Shown: one piece after another, positions 7,939-16,572 of the stretch
How positions within the stretch are numbered: the first letter of the stretch is position 1
How the letters are laid out: every line of letters begins with the position of its first letter
DNA from: an uncultured Desulfobacterales bacterium
Lineage (GTDB): Bacteria; Desulfobacterota; Desulfobacteria; Desulfobacterales; SpSt-501
Direction: 5' to 3'
DNA length: 55,265 bases
Assembly (NCBI GenBank): GCA_938048455.1
Contig: CALIUY010000047.1
Coordinates: forward strand, 1-55,265
Made by a program: the position numbers and the translations under genes
Notes under the pieces: generated by a model
Seen by the model: only the letters and a program-made list of their open reading frames with translations
Database searches by the model: none
What the model was told of the DNA's origin: nothing

Positions 7939-9854
7939 CGCTCCTACAAACGATCCAATCGCCTGCCGACCTCAAAACCCTCCCCCGATCCCTCCTTCCC
8001 GAGCTGGCCGCCGAGATCCGCCGCCTCATCGTCGAGGTGGTCTCGCGAAACGGAGGACACCTCGCTTCCAGCCTGGGGGCGGTCGAGCTGGCGATCGCCG
8101 TGCACTACGTTTTCGACTGCCCCCGCGACCGGATCATCTGGGATGTCGGCCACCAGGCCTATGCCCACAAGATCCTGACCGGCAGGCGGGATGCCTTTTC
8201 GAACCTCAGGCTTCACGGCGGCATCTCCGGCTTCACTCGGCGCAGTGAGAGCCCCTACGATGCCTTTTCCACCGGACACAGCAGCACCTCGATCTCGGCC
8301 GGCTTCGGCATGGCCTGTGCCAAGGCCCTCAAGGGCGAAACGGACCGCGTCGTGGCGGTGATCGGCGACGGCTCCCTCACGGCAGGGATCGCCTTCGAAG
8401 GCCTGAATCAGGCGGGCGGCGACCCCAAACGCGACCTGATCGTCATCCTCAACGACAACGAGATGTCGATTTCGCGCAACGTCGGCGCGCTCTCCTCTTT
8501 CCTCAGCCGGACCTTCTCGGCGAAGAAACTCCAAGAGCTGCGCCGCGAGCTCGGTTATTTCTTCCGCCGCCTGCCGCGCATCGGCGAGGATGTCTATCAG
8601 CTCGCCAAGCGGACGGAGGAATCCTTCAAATCCTTCGTCACGCCGGGCATGCTCTTCGAGGCCTTCAATTTCGAATATTTCGGCCCGATCAACGGCCACC
8701 GGATCGACCATCTGATCGATATCCTGAACAACATCAAGTATATCCGTGAGCCCGTGCTGCTGCACGTGACCACGGTCAAAGGCAAAGGCTACGAACCCGC
8801 CGAAAAGAACCCGGTCTTCTTCCACGGCTGCGGCCGCTTCGATGTCGCCACCGGCTCCTGCATGGACCGGAAGCCGGCATCTCCCACTTACACCCAGGTC
8901 TTTGGGGAAACGCTGATCGAACTTGCCCGCAGGGATCCGCGCGTCGTGGCGGTCACGGCGGCCATGCCCGAAGGAACGGGGCTATCGCCCTTCGCCAAAG
9001 ACTTCCCGGACCGTTTCTTCGACGTCGGCATCGCCGAGCAGCACGCCGTCACCTTCGCGGCGGGGCTCGCGGTGGAGGGGCTGCGCCCCGTGGTGGCGAT
9101 CTACTCCACCTTCCTGCAGCGGGCTTATGACCAGATCCTGCACGACGTCTGCCTGGACGGCCTTCCCGTCGTCTTCGCGATCGACCGCGCCGGTCTGGTC
9201 GGGGAAGACGGCCCCACGCACCACGGCGCCTTCGATCTCGCTTACCTGCGAAGCCTTCCCAACCTGGTCGTCATGGCCCCGCGGGACGAAAACGAACTGC
9301 GCCGGATGATGCTGACCGCGCTGCAGCACGACGGGCCGATCGCTTTGCGCTACCCGCGGGGAAACGCCCCCGGCGTGCCGATCGCCTGCGACATCTCCCC
9401 CATCCCCATCGGCAAGGCCAAAGTTCTCTCCGAGGGGGAGGATCTCGTCGTGCTTGCCATCGGAGCGAGCGTCGCCGAGGCGATCCAGGCCGAGCGCATG
9501 CTGGCTGCGGAAGGCCTCCATATCACCCTGGTCGACGCCCGTTTCGTCAAACCCCTGGATGCCGCGTTGATCACGGAGCTCGCGCGGAAGATCCCACGCC
9601 TGATCACGGTAGAGGAAAATGTGCGCCAGGGGGGATTCGGCAGCGCCGTCCTGGAGTCCTTGCAGGATGCCGGGATCGCCGCTGTGGCCGTCGAGCGCCT
9701 GGGGCTCCCCGACCGTTTCATCGAGCACGGCCCCCAGAATCTCCTGCGCGCGAAGTGCGGCGTCGACGCCGCCGCCATCGTCGCGGCCGCTCGCCGCCTG
9801 GCGGCGTCGTGCGGCGAGCTGACGCATCTGCAGCAGGTCGCCCACTGCGCCTGA
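7935..9854 (+). CDS. dxs: 1-deoxy-D-xylulose-5-phosphate synthase
   Basis: The first enzyme of the MEP isoprenoid pathway: a thiamine-diphosphate enzyme joining pyruvate and glyceraldehyde-3-phosphate. At 639 residues it is full length. Visible are the DVGHQAYAHKILTGR region with the conserved His, the TPP motif beginning GDGSLTAG and ending LNDN, the catalytic acid region DVGIAEQHAVTFAAG, and the C-terminal transketolase domain. The start overlaps the ispA stop. ispF, another MEP gene, lies separately at 23842-24387 on the other strand. Confidence 0.97.
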   Translation: MTLLQTIQSPADLKTLPRSLLPELAAEIRRLIVEVVSRNGGHLASSLGAVELAIAVHYVFDCPRDRIIWDVGHQAYAHKILTGRRDAFSNLRLHGGISGFTRRSESPYDAFSTGHSSTSISAGFGMACAKALKGETDRVVAVIGDGSLTAGIAFEGLNQAGGDPKRDLIVILNDNEMSISRNVGALSSFLSRTFSAKKLQELRRELGYFFRRLPRIGEDVYQLAKRTEESFKSFVTPGMLFEAFNFEYFGPINGHRIDHLIDILNNIKYIREPVLLHVTTVKGKGYEPAEKNPVFFHGCGRFDVATGSCMDRKPASPTYTQVFGETLIELARRDPRVVAVTAAMPEGTGLSPFAKDFPDRFFDVGIAEQHAVTFAAGLAVEGLRPVVAIYSTFLQRAYDQILHDVCLDGLPVVFAIDRAGLVGEDGPTHHGAFDLAYLRSLPNLVVMAPRDENELRRMMLTALQHDGPIALRYPRGNAPGVPIACDISPIPIGKAKVLSEGEDLVVLAIGASVAEAIQAERMLAAEGLHITLVDARFVKPLDAALITELARKIPRLITVEENVRQGGFGSAVLESLQDAGIAAVAVERLGLPDRFIEHGPQNLLRAKCGVDAAAIVAAARRLAASCGELTHLQQVAHCA

Positions 9855-9892
9855 AGAGGCAATCGACCGCCCACGGGGTCTCTTCTTCCGCC

Positions 9893-10630
9893 TTGAAACC
9901 CAAGCGCCGAAGAATCGATCTCTTGCTCGTCGAGCGGGGCTTTTTCCCCAGCCGCGAACGGGCGCAAGCCGCGGTTCTGGCCGGGCTCGTGCGCGTCGAT
10001 GGAGCCCCCGTCGCCAAACCCGGCCTCCAACTCGCCGCCGATGCGGCGATTGAAGTCCTCTCGCCGGGGTGTCCCTACGTCAGCCGCGGCGGGCTGAAGC
10101 TGGAAGCGGCGATCCGGGCCTTCGCCCTCGAAGTCGAAGGCCGGGTCTGCCTGGATGTCGGCGCCTCGACCGGCGGGTTCACCGACTGTCTTCTCCAGCA
10201 TGGGGCGGCGCGCGTCTACGCCGTGGATGTCGGCTACGGGCAACTCGCCTGGCGATTGCGCTGCGACCCGCGGGTCATCGTGATCGAGCGCACCAACGCG
10301 AGGCACCTCGGGCGGGAGAAGATCTCCGAGCCCATCGATCTCGCCACGATCGACGTTTCTTTCATTTCGCTCAAGCTCATCGTCCCGGCCCTCGTGCCGC
10401 TCCTCCGGCCCCGAGGGCGGATCGTGGCTCTCGTCAAGCCCCAGTTCGAAGTCGGCCGCGGCCAGGTGGGGAAAGGGGGGGTCGTGCGCGACCCGGCGCT
10501 TCACGCCCGTGTTCTCTCCGAGCTTCAAGCGTTTTTCCGGGATCAAGCTCTGCGCACCTCCGAACCGATCCCCTCCCCCATCGCCGGCCCCAAGGGAAAC
10601 CGCGAGTTTTTCCTGCTTCTTCAGCCCTGA
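9893..10630 (+). CDS. tlyA: TlyA-family rRNA 2'-O-methyltransferase / putative hemolysin
   Basis: An S4 RNA-binding domain (RIDLLLVERGFFPSRERA, VRVDG) precedes an FtsJ-like Rossmann methyltransferase with the SAM loop LDVGASTGGFTD. Later motifs are YAVDVGYGQLAW, IDVSFISL and LVKPQFEVGR. Mycobacterial TlyA methylates 16S and 23S rRNA; bacterial relatives are often labelled hemolysin A. The start is uncertain: the TTG at 9893 (before KPKRRRIDLLL) gives 245 residues, normal for the family, and no upstream ATG keeps a sensible N-terminus. It follows dxs by 38 bases and probably ends the isoprenoid operon. Confidence 0.88.
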   Translation: MKPKRRRIDLLLVERGFFPSRERAQAAVLAGLVRVDGAPVAKPGLQLAADAAIEVLSPGCPYVSRGGLKLEAAIRAFALEVEGRVCLDVGASTGGFTDCLLQHGAARVYAVDVGYGQLAWRLRCDPRVIVIERTNARHLGREKISEPIDLATIDVSFISLKLIVPALVPLLRPRGRIVALVKPQFEVGRGQVGKGGVVRDPALHARVLSELQAFFRDQALRTSEPIPSPIAGPKGNREFFLLLQP

Positions 10631-10657
10631 CAGAGCTCCAGGATCCGGTTTTTCGTC

Positions 10658-10686
10658 TTGATTTTTGCAGGGCGAGCGGATAGAAG
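10658..10686 (+). promoter_or_regulatory. Candidate promoter of the EF-G-like gene
   Basis: TTGATT (10658-10663), a 17-base spacer and TAGAAG (10681-10686), about 55 bases ahead of the ATG. Spacing is ideal; the -10 box is mediocre. Confidence 0.45.
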
Positions 10687-10742
10687 CCTTCCTTTATCGC
10701 CCGGCCCCGGGCGCGCAATCCCACCCCGAGAGAGGATGCCCA

Positions 10743-12821
10743 ATGAGCGAAAAGATCGAAGCCCTTCGCAACCTGGCACTGGTGGCCCACGGCGGCGCCG
10801 GAAAAACTTCCCTCGCGGAGGCCATGCTGTTTGATGCGGGCGTGATCAACCGCATGGGGCGGATCGAGGAGGGCAACACGGCCCTGGATTTCGAGCCCGA
10901 GGAAATCCGTCGCGCTTCGAGCATTTCCACCGGGCTCCACCAGCTCCCCTGGAAAAAGCACACCGTGACGCTTCTCGACACCCCGGGCGACCAGAACTTC
11001 TTTTCGGACACCAAGACCTGCCTGCAGGCCGCCGACGGTGCCCTCGTCGTCATCGACGCCGTCGACGGGGTTAAGGTGCAGACCGAAATCGGGTGGGATT
11101 TCCTGAACGATTTTGAGCTTCCGCGCGCGATCTTCGTCAACAAGCTCGACCGGGAACGGGCGGACTTCCAGCGCGTGTTCGAGGAGGCGAAAAGCCTTTT
11201 TCAGCCCAAACCGATCATTCTGCAGCTGCCCATCGGGACCGAGGCGGGCTTTCGCGGCGTCGTCGACCTGATCAGCCGCAAAGCCTATCTCTACGCCGAG
11301 GACGGCAAAGGAAAAGCCTCCGAGATCCCCGCGGAGATGGTCGAAACCGTCGACTCCGAGCGCGAAGCCCTGATCGAGAACATCGCCGAGGCCGATGACG
11401 CCCTGGTCGAGCGCTATCTCGAGGGGGAGACGCTTTCGGAAGAGGAGTTGCGGGCGGCCCTGCGCAAGGGGACCCTGAACCGCGTTTTCACTCCGGTGCT
11501 TTGCGGTTCTGCGACCCGCAACATCGGCATCGACCTGCTGCTCGACTTCGTCACCGCCGCCCTACCCTCTCCGCTCGACCGCGGTCCCAAGAAGGGGACC
11601 GACCCCGATACGGGCGCGGAGATCGAACGCGCCCCCGACCCGCAGGCCCCCTTTTCGGCCCTGGTCTTCAAGACCATGTCCGACCCCTATGCGGGCCGCC
11701 TCAACATCTTCCGAGTCTTCTCCGGCTCGCTCGGGCCGGAAGGCGGCTTCTACAACGCCCGCAAGCAGAGCCGCGAGCGCTACAACCAGCTCCTCGTGAT
11801 CCTCGGCAAAGAGCAGAAGCCCGCGCCGGGAGCCGGCCCGGGGTCGATCGTGGCCGTCGCCAAGCTCAAGGACACGAGCACGGGGGACACGCTCTGCGAC
11901 GAGGCGAAGAAAATCCTCTTCACCCCCGTCGAGCCGATCGCCTCGCTCATCTCTTATGCGCTTTCGCCCAAGTCCAAGGGGGACGAGGACAAGGTGTTCA
12001 CCTGCCTGATGAAACTGCTCGAGGAGGACCCTTCGTTGCGCATCGAGCGTCTCTCCGAGACCAAGGAAATTATCCTGCACGGCCAGGGACAGATCCACAT
12101 CGAGACGACGGTCGAGCGACTCAAGCGCAAATTCAACGTCGAGGTGCAGCTCAACACCCCCAAAGTTCCTTACCGCGAGACGATCAAAAAAAAAGTGCGC
12201 GTTCAGGGGCGACACAAAAAGCAAACCGGCGGCCACGGCCAGTTCGGGGACTGTTGGGTGCAGTTCGAGCCCCTGCCGCGGGGCAAGGGCTTTGAATTTG
12301 TGGACGCGATCGTGGGCGGAGCGATCCCGCGGCAATACATCCCCGCCGTGGAAAAGGGGATCATCGAGTCGGCGCAGCGCGGTGTGCTCGCCGGTTTTCC
12401 CTGCATCGACTTCCGGGCCACCGTGGACGACGGCTCCTACCACCCGGTGGATTCCTCGGAAATGGCCTTCAAGATCGCCGGCTCGCTTGCCTTCCGCAAG
12501 GCCGCCGAGCAGGCCGACCCGGTGCTTCTCGAGCCGATCATGAAGGTCACGGTGATCGCGCCCGACGAGTTCATGGGCGATATCATGGGGGACCTGAACA
12601 GCCGCCGCGGTCGGGTGCTGGGCATGGAAAACGCCGGCAAAAACCAGATCATCCACGCCTACGTGCCCATGGCCGAGTTCCAAACCTATGCGCCGGACCT
12701 GCGCTCGATGACCGGCGGCCGCGGCATCTATCGCATGGAGTTTTCCCACTACGACGAGGTGCCCGCGCACATCGCCCAAAAGGTGATCGAGGCGGCGGCC
12801 AAAGCGAAGGAGAAGGAATAA
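10743..12821 (+). CDS. Elongation factor G-like GTPase (EF-G2 type)
   Basis: A 692-residue translational GTPase with the full EF-G domain order: G domain, OB-like domain II, domains III-V (GRHKKQTGGHGQFGD, IIHAYVPMAEFQTYAPDLRSMT in pieces). The G motifs are P-loop GGAGKTS (17-23), DTPGD (79-83) and NKLD (133-136). Two changes mark it as a paralogue and not the housekeeping EF-G: the P-loop is AHGGAGKT and not AHIDAGKT, and the catalytic His of DTPGH is Asp83. The start is fixed by GAGAGG eight bases upstream. EF-G2-type proteins are ribosome-bound GTPases with poorly defined cellular roles. No ribosomal protein genes are nearby. Confidence 0.92.
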   Translation: MSEKIEALRNLALVAHGGAGKTSLAEAMLFDAGVINRMGRIEEGNTALDFEPEEIRRASSISTGLHQLPWKKHTVTLLDTPGDQNFFSDTKTCLQAADGALVVIDAVDGVKVQTEIGWDFLNDFELPRAIFVNKLDRERADFQRVFEEAKSLFQPKPIILQLPIGTEAGFRGVVDLISRKAYLYAEDGKGKASEIPAEMVETVDSEREALIENIAEADDALVERYLEGETLSEEELRAALRKGTLNRVFTPVLCGSATRNIGIDLLLDFVTAALPSPLDRGPKKGTDPDTGAEIERAPDPQAPFSALVFKTMSDPYAGRLNIFRVFSGSLGPEGGFYNARKQSRERYNQLLVILGKEQKPAPGAGPGSIVAVAKLKDTSTGDTLCDEAKKILFTPVEPIASLISYALSPKSKGDEDKVFTCLMKLLEEDPSLRIERLSETKEIILHGQGQIHIETTVERLKRKFNVEVQLNTPKVPYRETIKKKVRVQGRHKKQTGGHGQFGDCWVQFEPLPRGKGFEFVDAIVGGAIPRQYIPAVEKGIIESAQRGVLAGFPCIDFRATVDDGSYHPVDSSEMAFKIAGSLAFRKAAEQADPVLLEPIMKVTVIAPDEFMGDIMGDLNSRRGRVLGMENAGKNQIIHAYVPMAEFQTYAPDLRSMTGGRGIYRMEFSHYDEVPAHIAQKVIEAAAKAKEKE

Positions 12822-12850
12822 AGGAGCAATAAAGCGGCGGAGCCCCGCGA

Positions 12851-13510
12851 TCAGAAGGGCATTTTCACCGACGGGAGGCATCCCCGGTCCGGGGCGAATC
12901 CGGCGTAAAACGCCTCCCGGAGGCTCGAGAAGGTAACCCGGTTCCGCGGGGCGATGCGCCGGGCTTCCGGGCAAGTGGTGCGGTGGAAGCGGCGGCTGCG
13001 CCAACTCCCCGTGTACCGGGCAGCCGGATCTTCGCGGAGATCTTTCCAGATGCCCTTTTCTTCCGCCATCGCGGCGCGCTGCGCCCGAAGCAGCCGATCT
13101 TCGTACTTGAGATTCGGGGGGGTCGGCAGGAAATAGGCCAGCCCTTCGCGCAAGAGCCGTTCGTTCATCAGCCCTCCGTCCGGAAGAAACACCCAGGCGA
13201 GCATCCTGCCGTGTCGGTCCTGTTTTTCCACATCGGTTTCCAACCGGATTCCCCCGGAGATCGCAGCCGCCAGGAACGCCCGCGCCTCCATGGCCCAGGG
13301 CTCGGCCATTCGGGCGGAGTGATCGATTTCCGGGGCATCGACCCCGATCAGGCGCACCAGGCGGCCGTCGATCAGCTCCAGGGTATCGCCGTCGGCCACC
13401 CGGCGGACGGCCGCCAAAGGGCCCTCCAGCGGCCCCGCCGCCGCCCAGGAGGCGAGCAAGCAGGCCGAAACCAGAAGCAGAGCGAACGCAAGGGCGGTTT
13501 TTCGCTTCAT
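12851..13510 (-). CDS. Exported thermonuclease-like protein with Ada-like C-terminal zinc-binding segment
   Basis: A 219-residue staphylococcal-nuclease-fold protein. The N-terminus is a signal peptide with a lipobox-like VSAC (Cys17), so it may be a lipoprotein. Catalytic positions are preserved: Asp40/Asp42 in VADGDT, Arg53, Asp58 and Glu61 in RLIGVDAPE, and Arg102 in DRHGR. The C-terminal 45 residues (RRFHRTTCPEARRI ... FSSLREAFYAGFAPDRGC) match a short Cys/His segment often found attached to nucleases and in Ada, with His176, Cys180 and Cys211 as probable metal ligands. The start ATG overlaps the upstream stop (ATGA), making it the last gene of a tightly coupled trio. The substrate could be RNA or DNA. 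Confidence 0.88.
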   Translation of the reverse strand: MKRKTALAFALLLVSACLLASWAAAGPLEGPLAAVRRVADGDTLELIDGRLVRLIGVDAPEIDHSARMAEPWAMEARAFLAAAISGGIRLETDVEKQDRHGRMLAWVFLPDGGLMNERLLREGLAYFLPTPPNLKYEDRLLRAQRAAMAEEKGIWKDLREDPAARYTGSWRSRRFHRTTCPEARRIAPRNRVTFSSLREAFYAGFAPDRGCLPSVKMPF

Positions 13511-14604
13511 CGTTTCAATCCGCATACACGAACGGCGGCCTCGTCCAGCATGGCGACCAAGCCGCCACGCTCGGCGGGAACGAACCCCAGCGCCTCCCGC
13601 CAGACCTCGTCGTCTTCCATGCAAAGATAAAGGCAAACCTCCGGCGCCCGACGCCGGATGGCCTGCGCCATCCGGCGGTAAGCCCGAATGCGAAGCGGTT
13701 TGAAATAGCGCAATTTTCCGTCCAGACCGGTGATGAACTCGCCGCAGGCAAGCGGCAAGCCGGGAAAACGATTTTCAATCACCGCCTTGAGCGCCGGCAT
13801 GAACCGCAATGCCCCCAGGCTGATCCAGACGATGTTTGCCGGCTCGACTGCGGCGAAAATCCGTTCGATCGTCTCTAAATATCCCGGCAAAGACCGGTCT
13901 TCGATCACGATCGGGTCGAAATGAAAGGCGACGGGATACCCCTGGGCGGCGGCACGTGCGGCCGCGGCCAGGCGGGCCTCGATCGCGGCCGTCCCGCGCT
14001 CGCAGCGGGAGACCATCTCGCGGCTGCTCAACGACCAGGCCAGGATCGTGCGCCGGCGATGCGGCAAAGAAAGCAGCCTTTCGACAGCCGTCGTTTTCGT
14101 CTTGAGTTCGAGGACGCAACGGTCTTGGCCGGAGAACAGGCGGACGAGCTCCTCATTAACGGAAGAAAGCCCTTCCCAAATTAAGCTGTCGGTGAATTCC
14201 CCGGTCCCGAAGCGCTGAATTTTGTCTTTATTGAATTCCTTTTCAATTTGAGCAACGAAATCTTCCGTGTTGATAAAAAAGGTCAACACCGGAGGATGAA
14301 AATAGGCCTGCAAGATGCAGTAGGCGCAGTCCATGCTGCAATAGGCGCCGACATGGAGGATGCGATAGCCGCAGCAGGTGTAGTGCGAGGTCCCCGGGCA
14401 GTCGCGGACGAAGGCCCCTCGGTTCGCGGTGAGATAGAGCATGCGCTTTCCGGCGGCGACCGGGTCGGAGGCGGCCATGACGGTTTCAAAGACCTCGCCC
14501 GCGGAGTTCACCTCCTGCGTCGGAATCCCCAGTCGCTGCGCGATCCGGTTTGCCTCCGCTCTCGCAACAAGCTCCCGGTCGATGAAAAGACGGTTGAGCT
14601 TCAT
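13507..14604 (-). CDS. Spore photoproduct lyase-like radical SAM protein
   Basis: A 366-residue radical SAM enzyme of the SplB group. The cluster motif is CSMDCAYC (Cys89, 93, 96), and the C-terminal signature is also that of the group: GEFITGLDGKLRYFKPLR, YRRMAQAIR and LYLCMED. True SPL repairs the 5-thyminyl-dihydrothymine lesion using Cys141 as hydrogen donor; the corresponding stretch here reads RFGTGEFTD, with Glu136 where I would align that Cys. The reaction may therefore differ. The ATG at 14604 overlaps the upstream stop by four bases. No sporulation genes are in view. A patch near 14200-14290 is AT-rich. Confidence 0.85.
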   Translation of the reverse strand: MKLNRLFIDRELVARAEANRIAQRLGIPTQEVNSAGEVFETVMAASDPVAAGKRMLYLTANRGAFVRDCPGTSHYTCCGYRILHVGAYCSMDCAYCILQAYFHPPVLTFFINTEDFVAQIEKEFNKDKIQRFGTGEFTDSLIWEGLSSVNEELVRLFSGQDRCVLELKTKTTAVERLLSLPHRRRTILAWSLSSREMVSRCERGTAAIEARLAAAARAAAQGYPVAFHFDPIVIEDRSLPGYLETIERIFAAVEPANIVWISLGALRFMPALKAVIENRFPGLPLACGEFITGLDGKLRYFKPLRIRAYRRMAQAIRRRAPEVCLYLCMEDDEVWREALGFVPAERGGLVAMLDEAAVRVCGLKR

Positions 14605-15614
14605 GGACGGGAGAGCGCGTCCTCTTCGTAGCCGCGGCTTTTCCCCTCGAAAAGATCCCGGAAGCGCGGGTGCCCGAGGAGGCAATCCAGCTTCTCCCGC
14701 AGGGAGAGAGCCTCTTGCGGGGATTCGAACTCAAGCTGCAACGAAAAGCGGGTCCCCTCGAAATCGCGGGGGGGCTGCAGGCGGAGACCGGCTGCTGCGG
14801 GAAGCTCCCGCAGCAGCGCGCGGAAGCGATCTTCCGCCGCGCTGAGAAACGGATAGCGCCTTTGACGCAGCAGGGACCGCAGCGCGCGCGTTTTTTGGTT
14901 GGGATCGCCGTCCCGGTCGTCCCAAATTTTCCGGATCGCGGGAGATTCGAGAACCTGAGCAATGGAGCTTCCCTCCCGAAGAGCGATCTCGCGCAGGCGG
15001 GTGAGGATCTCGCGCTGCACGTTCAACCCCGTCTTCAGCCGACGGAAAACTTCGGCCAGCATCTCGGCCTCCGGCGCCGGCATGTCCGCAAGCTCGCAGG
15101 CCGTCCAGAAGCAAACCGACTCGTCGACAATCGCCTCCTGCACCGCCTGGGGGGTGCCGCACAGTGCCGCGATCCGCTTCAGGAACTCCCCGCTGCCGCG
15201 CAAACCCGCGGCCCGAGCCTCCTCGAGATCGATGCGACCGTCGGGGGAAAATGACGCCAGGAGGCTCGCGGCGCGGGCTTGCTCGATCAGGTTCAGCGGC
15301 CGGCTCCAGGCGTTTTCGGCGACCGCCAGCAGCGCGCACTCCCGGAGGCTCGGCTCTTTCTCCGGGACACGCACCGGCAGCTCCCGCCAGTTCAAAGCGC
15401 GACAGGCGGCGAAGCGGCGAAACCCGCTGATCAGCCGCAGCCGATCTTTGCCGCGGACGACAAGAGGGGGGTGAAGAAGCCCGATGCGGTCGATAGACGC
15501 CGCCAGGTCCGCGACATCGTTGCCGGTGCTGATCCGAAAGCGCCCGTCTTCCTCGATCGCCTCGATCGGGACCCGGGCGGATGCGACAGCCGCGATCGGG
15601 GTCTCAGAACCCAT
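14601..15614 (-). CDS. ParB/Srx-fold (ParB-like N-terminal domain) protein
   Basis: A 337-residue protein. Residues 14-115 carry the ParB-like domain: [27 protein letters not shown], a box-I variant [10 protein letters not shown] at 64-73 and a box-II variant [13 protein letters not shown] at 100-112. Chromosomal ParB has GERRxRA; here Glu is Phe, so CTP handling may differ. The middle is a helical region that could be a DNA-binding HTH; the C-terminus is unlike the ParB dimer domain. No parA is nearby, which argues against chromosome segregation. It overlaps purC by 11 bases upstream and the radical SAM gene by four downstream, so the three following genes are translated as a unit. Confidence 0.8.
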   Translation of the reverse strand: MGSETPIAAVASARVPIEAIEEDGRFRISTGNDVADLAASIDRIGLLHPPLVVRGKDRLRLISGFRRFAACRALNWRELPVRVPEKEPSLRECALLAVAENAWSRPLNLIEQARAASLLASFSPDGRIDLEEARAAGLRGSGEFLKRIAALCGTPQAVQEAIVDESVCFWTACELADMPAPEAEMLAEVFRRLKTGLNVQREILTRLREIALREGSSIAQVLESPAIRKIWDDRDGDPNQKTRALRSLLRQRRYPFLSAAEDRFRALLRELPAAAGLRLQPPRDFEGTRFSLQLEFESPQEALSLREKLDCLLGHPRFRDLFEGKSRGYEEDALSRP

Positions 15615-16500
15615 GGCGATCGCCGCTCAGCCGGACGAGCGCTTCGAGGTATTTCTGCCGGGTGCCCGCGATCACCTCCGGGGGAAGCGGCGGAGGGGGC
15701 GGGGTGCGGTTCCAGCGGGTCTGAAGGAGATAGTCCCGGAGATACTGCTTATCGAAGCTCTCCTGGGGTCCTCCGGGCCGGTAGTTGTCCTTGGGCCAGA
15801 ATCGCGAGGAGTCCGGGGTTAGAAGTTCGTCGATCAGGATCAGACGGCCGTCGTGAAAGCCGAACTCGAACTTGGTGTCGGCGATCAGGATGCCCTTCGC
15901 GTCCGCGTAAGCCGCTCCCTCGCGGTAGAGCGCAAGCGTGAGCTCCCGCAAGCGTTCGGCCACCCCCCGGCCTACCCGGCGGCAGGCTTCTTCGAAATCG
16001 ATGTTGATGTCGTGCACGCCGACCTCCTCCTTGGTGGCCGGCGTGAAGATGGGCTCGGGCAGGCGGTCGGATTCGCGCAGACCGGCCGGAAGGCGTATGC
16101 CGCAGACCTCCCCGGTTTCCTTGTAAGCGCTCCACCCCGAACCGGAAAGATAACCGCGGGCGACGCATTCGATCGGCAGCGGCTCGGCCTTCTTGACGAG
16201 GATGCTTCGGCCCTCGAGAATCGAGGCGTAAGGCCGACAGGCGGCGGGGTATTCCCGCACGTCGGCGGTGACCACATGATGATCGATCAGGGGTTTCATG
16301 CGCTCGAACCAAAAGAGCGAGATCTGGGTGAGAATCTTCCCCTTGTCGGGGATCGGCTCCTCCATCACGACGTCGAAAGCCGAAATGCGGTCGGTCGCCA
16401 CCATGAGCAGGTGCTCGCCCAAATCGTACATGTCGCGCACCTTGCCGCGCTTGAGGAGCGACAAGTCCGGAAAGTGCGTTTCGCGAATCGCTCGTTCCAT
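15604..16500 (-). CDS. purC: Phosphoribosylaminoimidazole-succinocarboxamide (SAICAR) synthase
   Basis: A de novo purine biosynthesis enzyme that joins CAIR and aspartate with ATP. At 298 residues it belongs to the longer class. Recognisable elements are [76 protein letters not shown] and the C-terminal [18 protein letters not shown] lies ten bases before the ATG and is preceded by a hairpin. It follows the PilZ gene in the same direction and overlaps the ParB-like gene. No other purine gene adjoins it, though guaA is 21 kb away. Confidence 0.96.
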   Translation of the reverse strand: MERAIRETHFPDLSLLKRGKVRDMYDLGEHLLMVATDRISAFDVVMEEPIPDKGKILTQISLFWFERMKPLIDHHVVTADVREYPAACRPYASILEGRSILVKKAEPLPIECVARGYLSGSGWSAYKETGEVCGIRLPAGLRESDRLPEPIFTPATKEEVGVHDINIDFEEACRRVGRGVAERLRELTLALYREGAAYADAKGILIADTKFEFGFHDGRLILIDELLTPDSSRFWPKDNYRPGGPQESFDKQYLRDYLLQTRWNRTPPPPPLPPEVIAGTRQKYLEALVRLSGDRHGF

Positions 16501-16521
16501 CCGATGATGACCTCCTTGGAG

Positions 16522-16549
16522 GCGCTGCGGTCCAATCGGGGTGCAGCGC
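16522..16549 (-). promoter_or_regulatory. Hairpin in the purC leader, just 5' of the Shine-Dalgarno
   Basis: GCGCTGC and GCAGCGC form a perfect 7-bp inverted repeat with a 14-base loop, ending four bases before the AAGGAGG of purC on the minus strand. It could be an RNA structure or an operator; it does not look like the E. coli PurR box. Confidence 0.5.
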
Positions 16550-16572
16550 GAAATTTCTTGGCGTGAGAAAAC

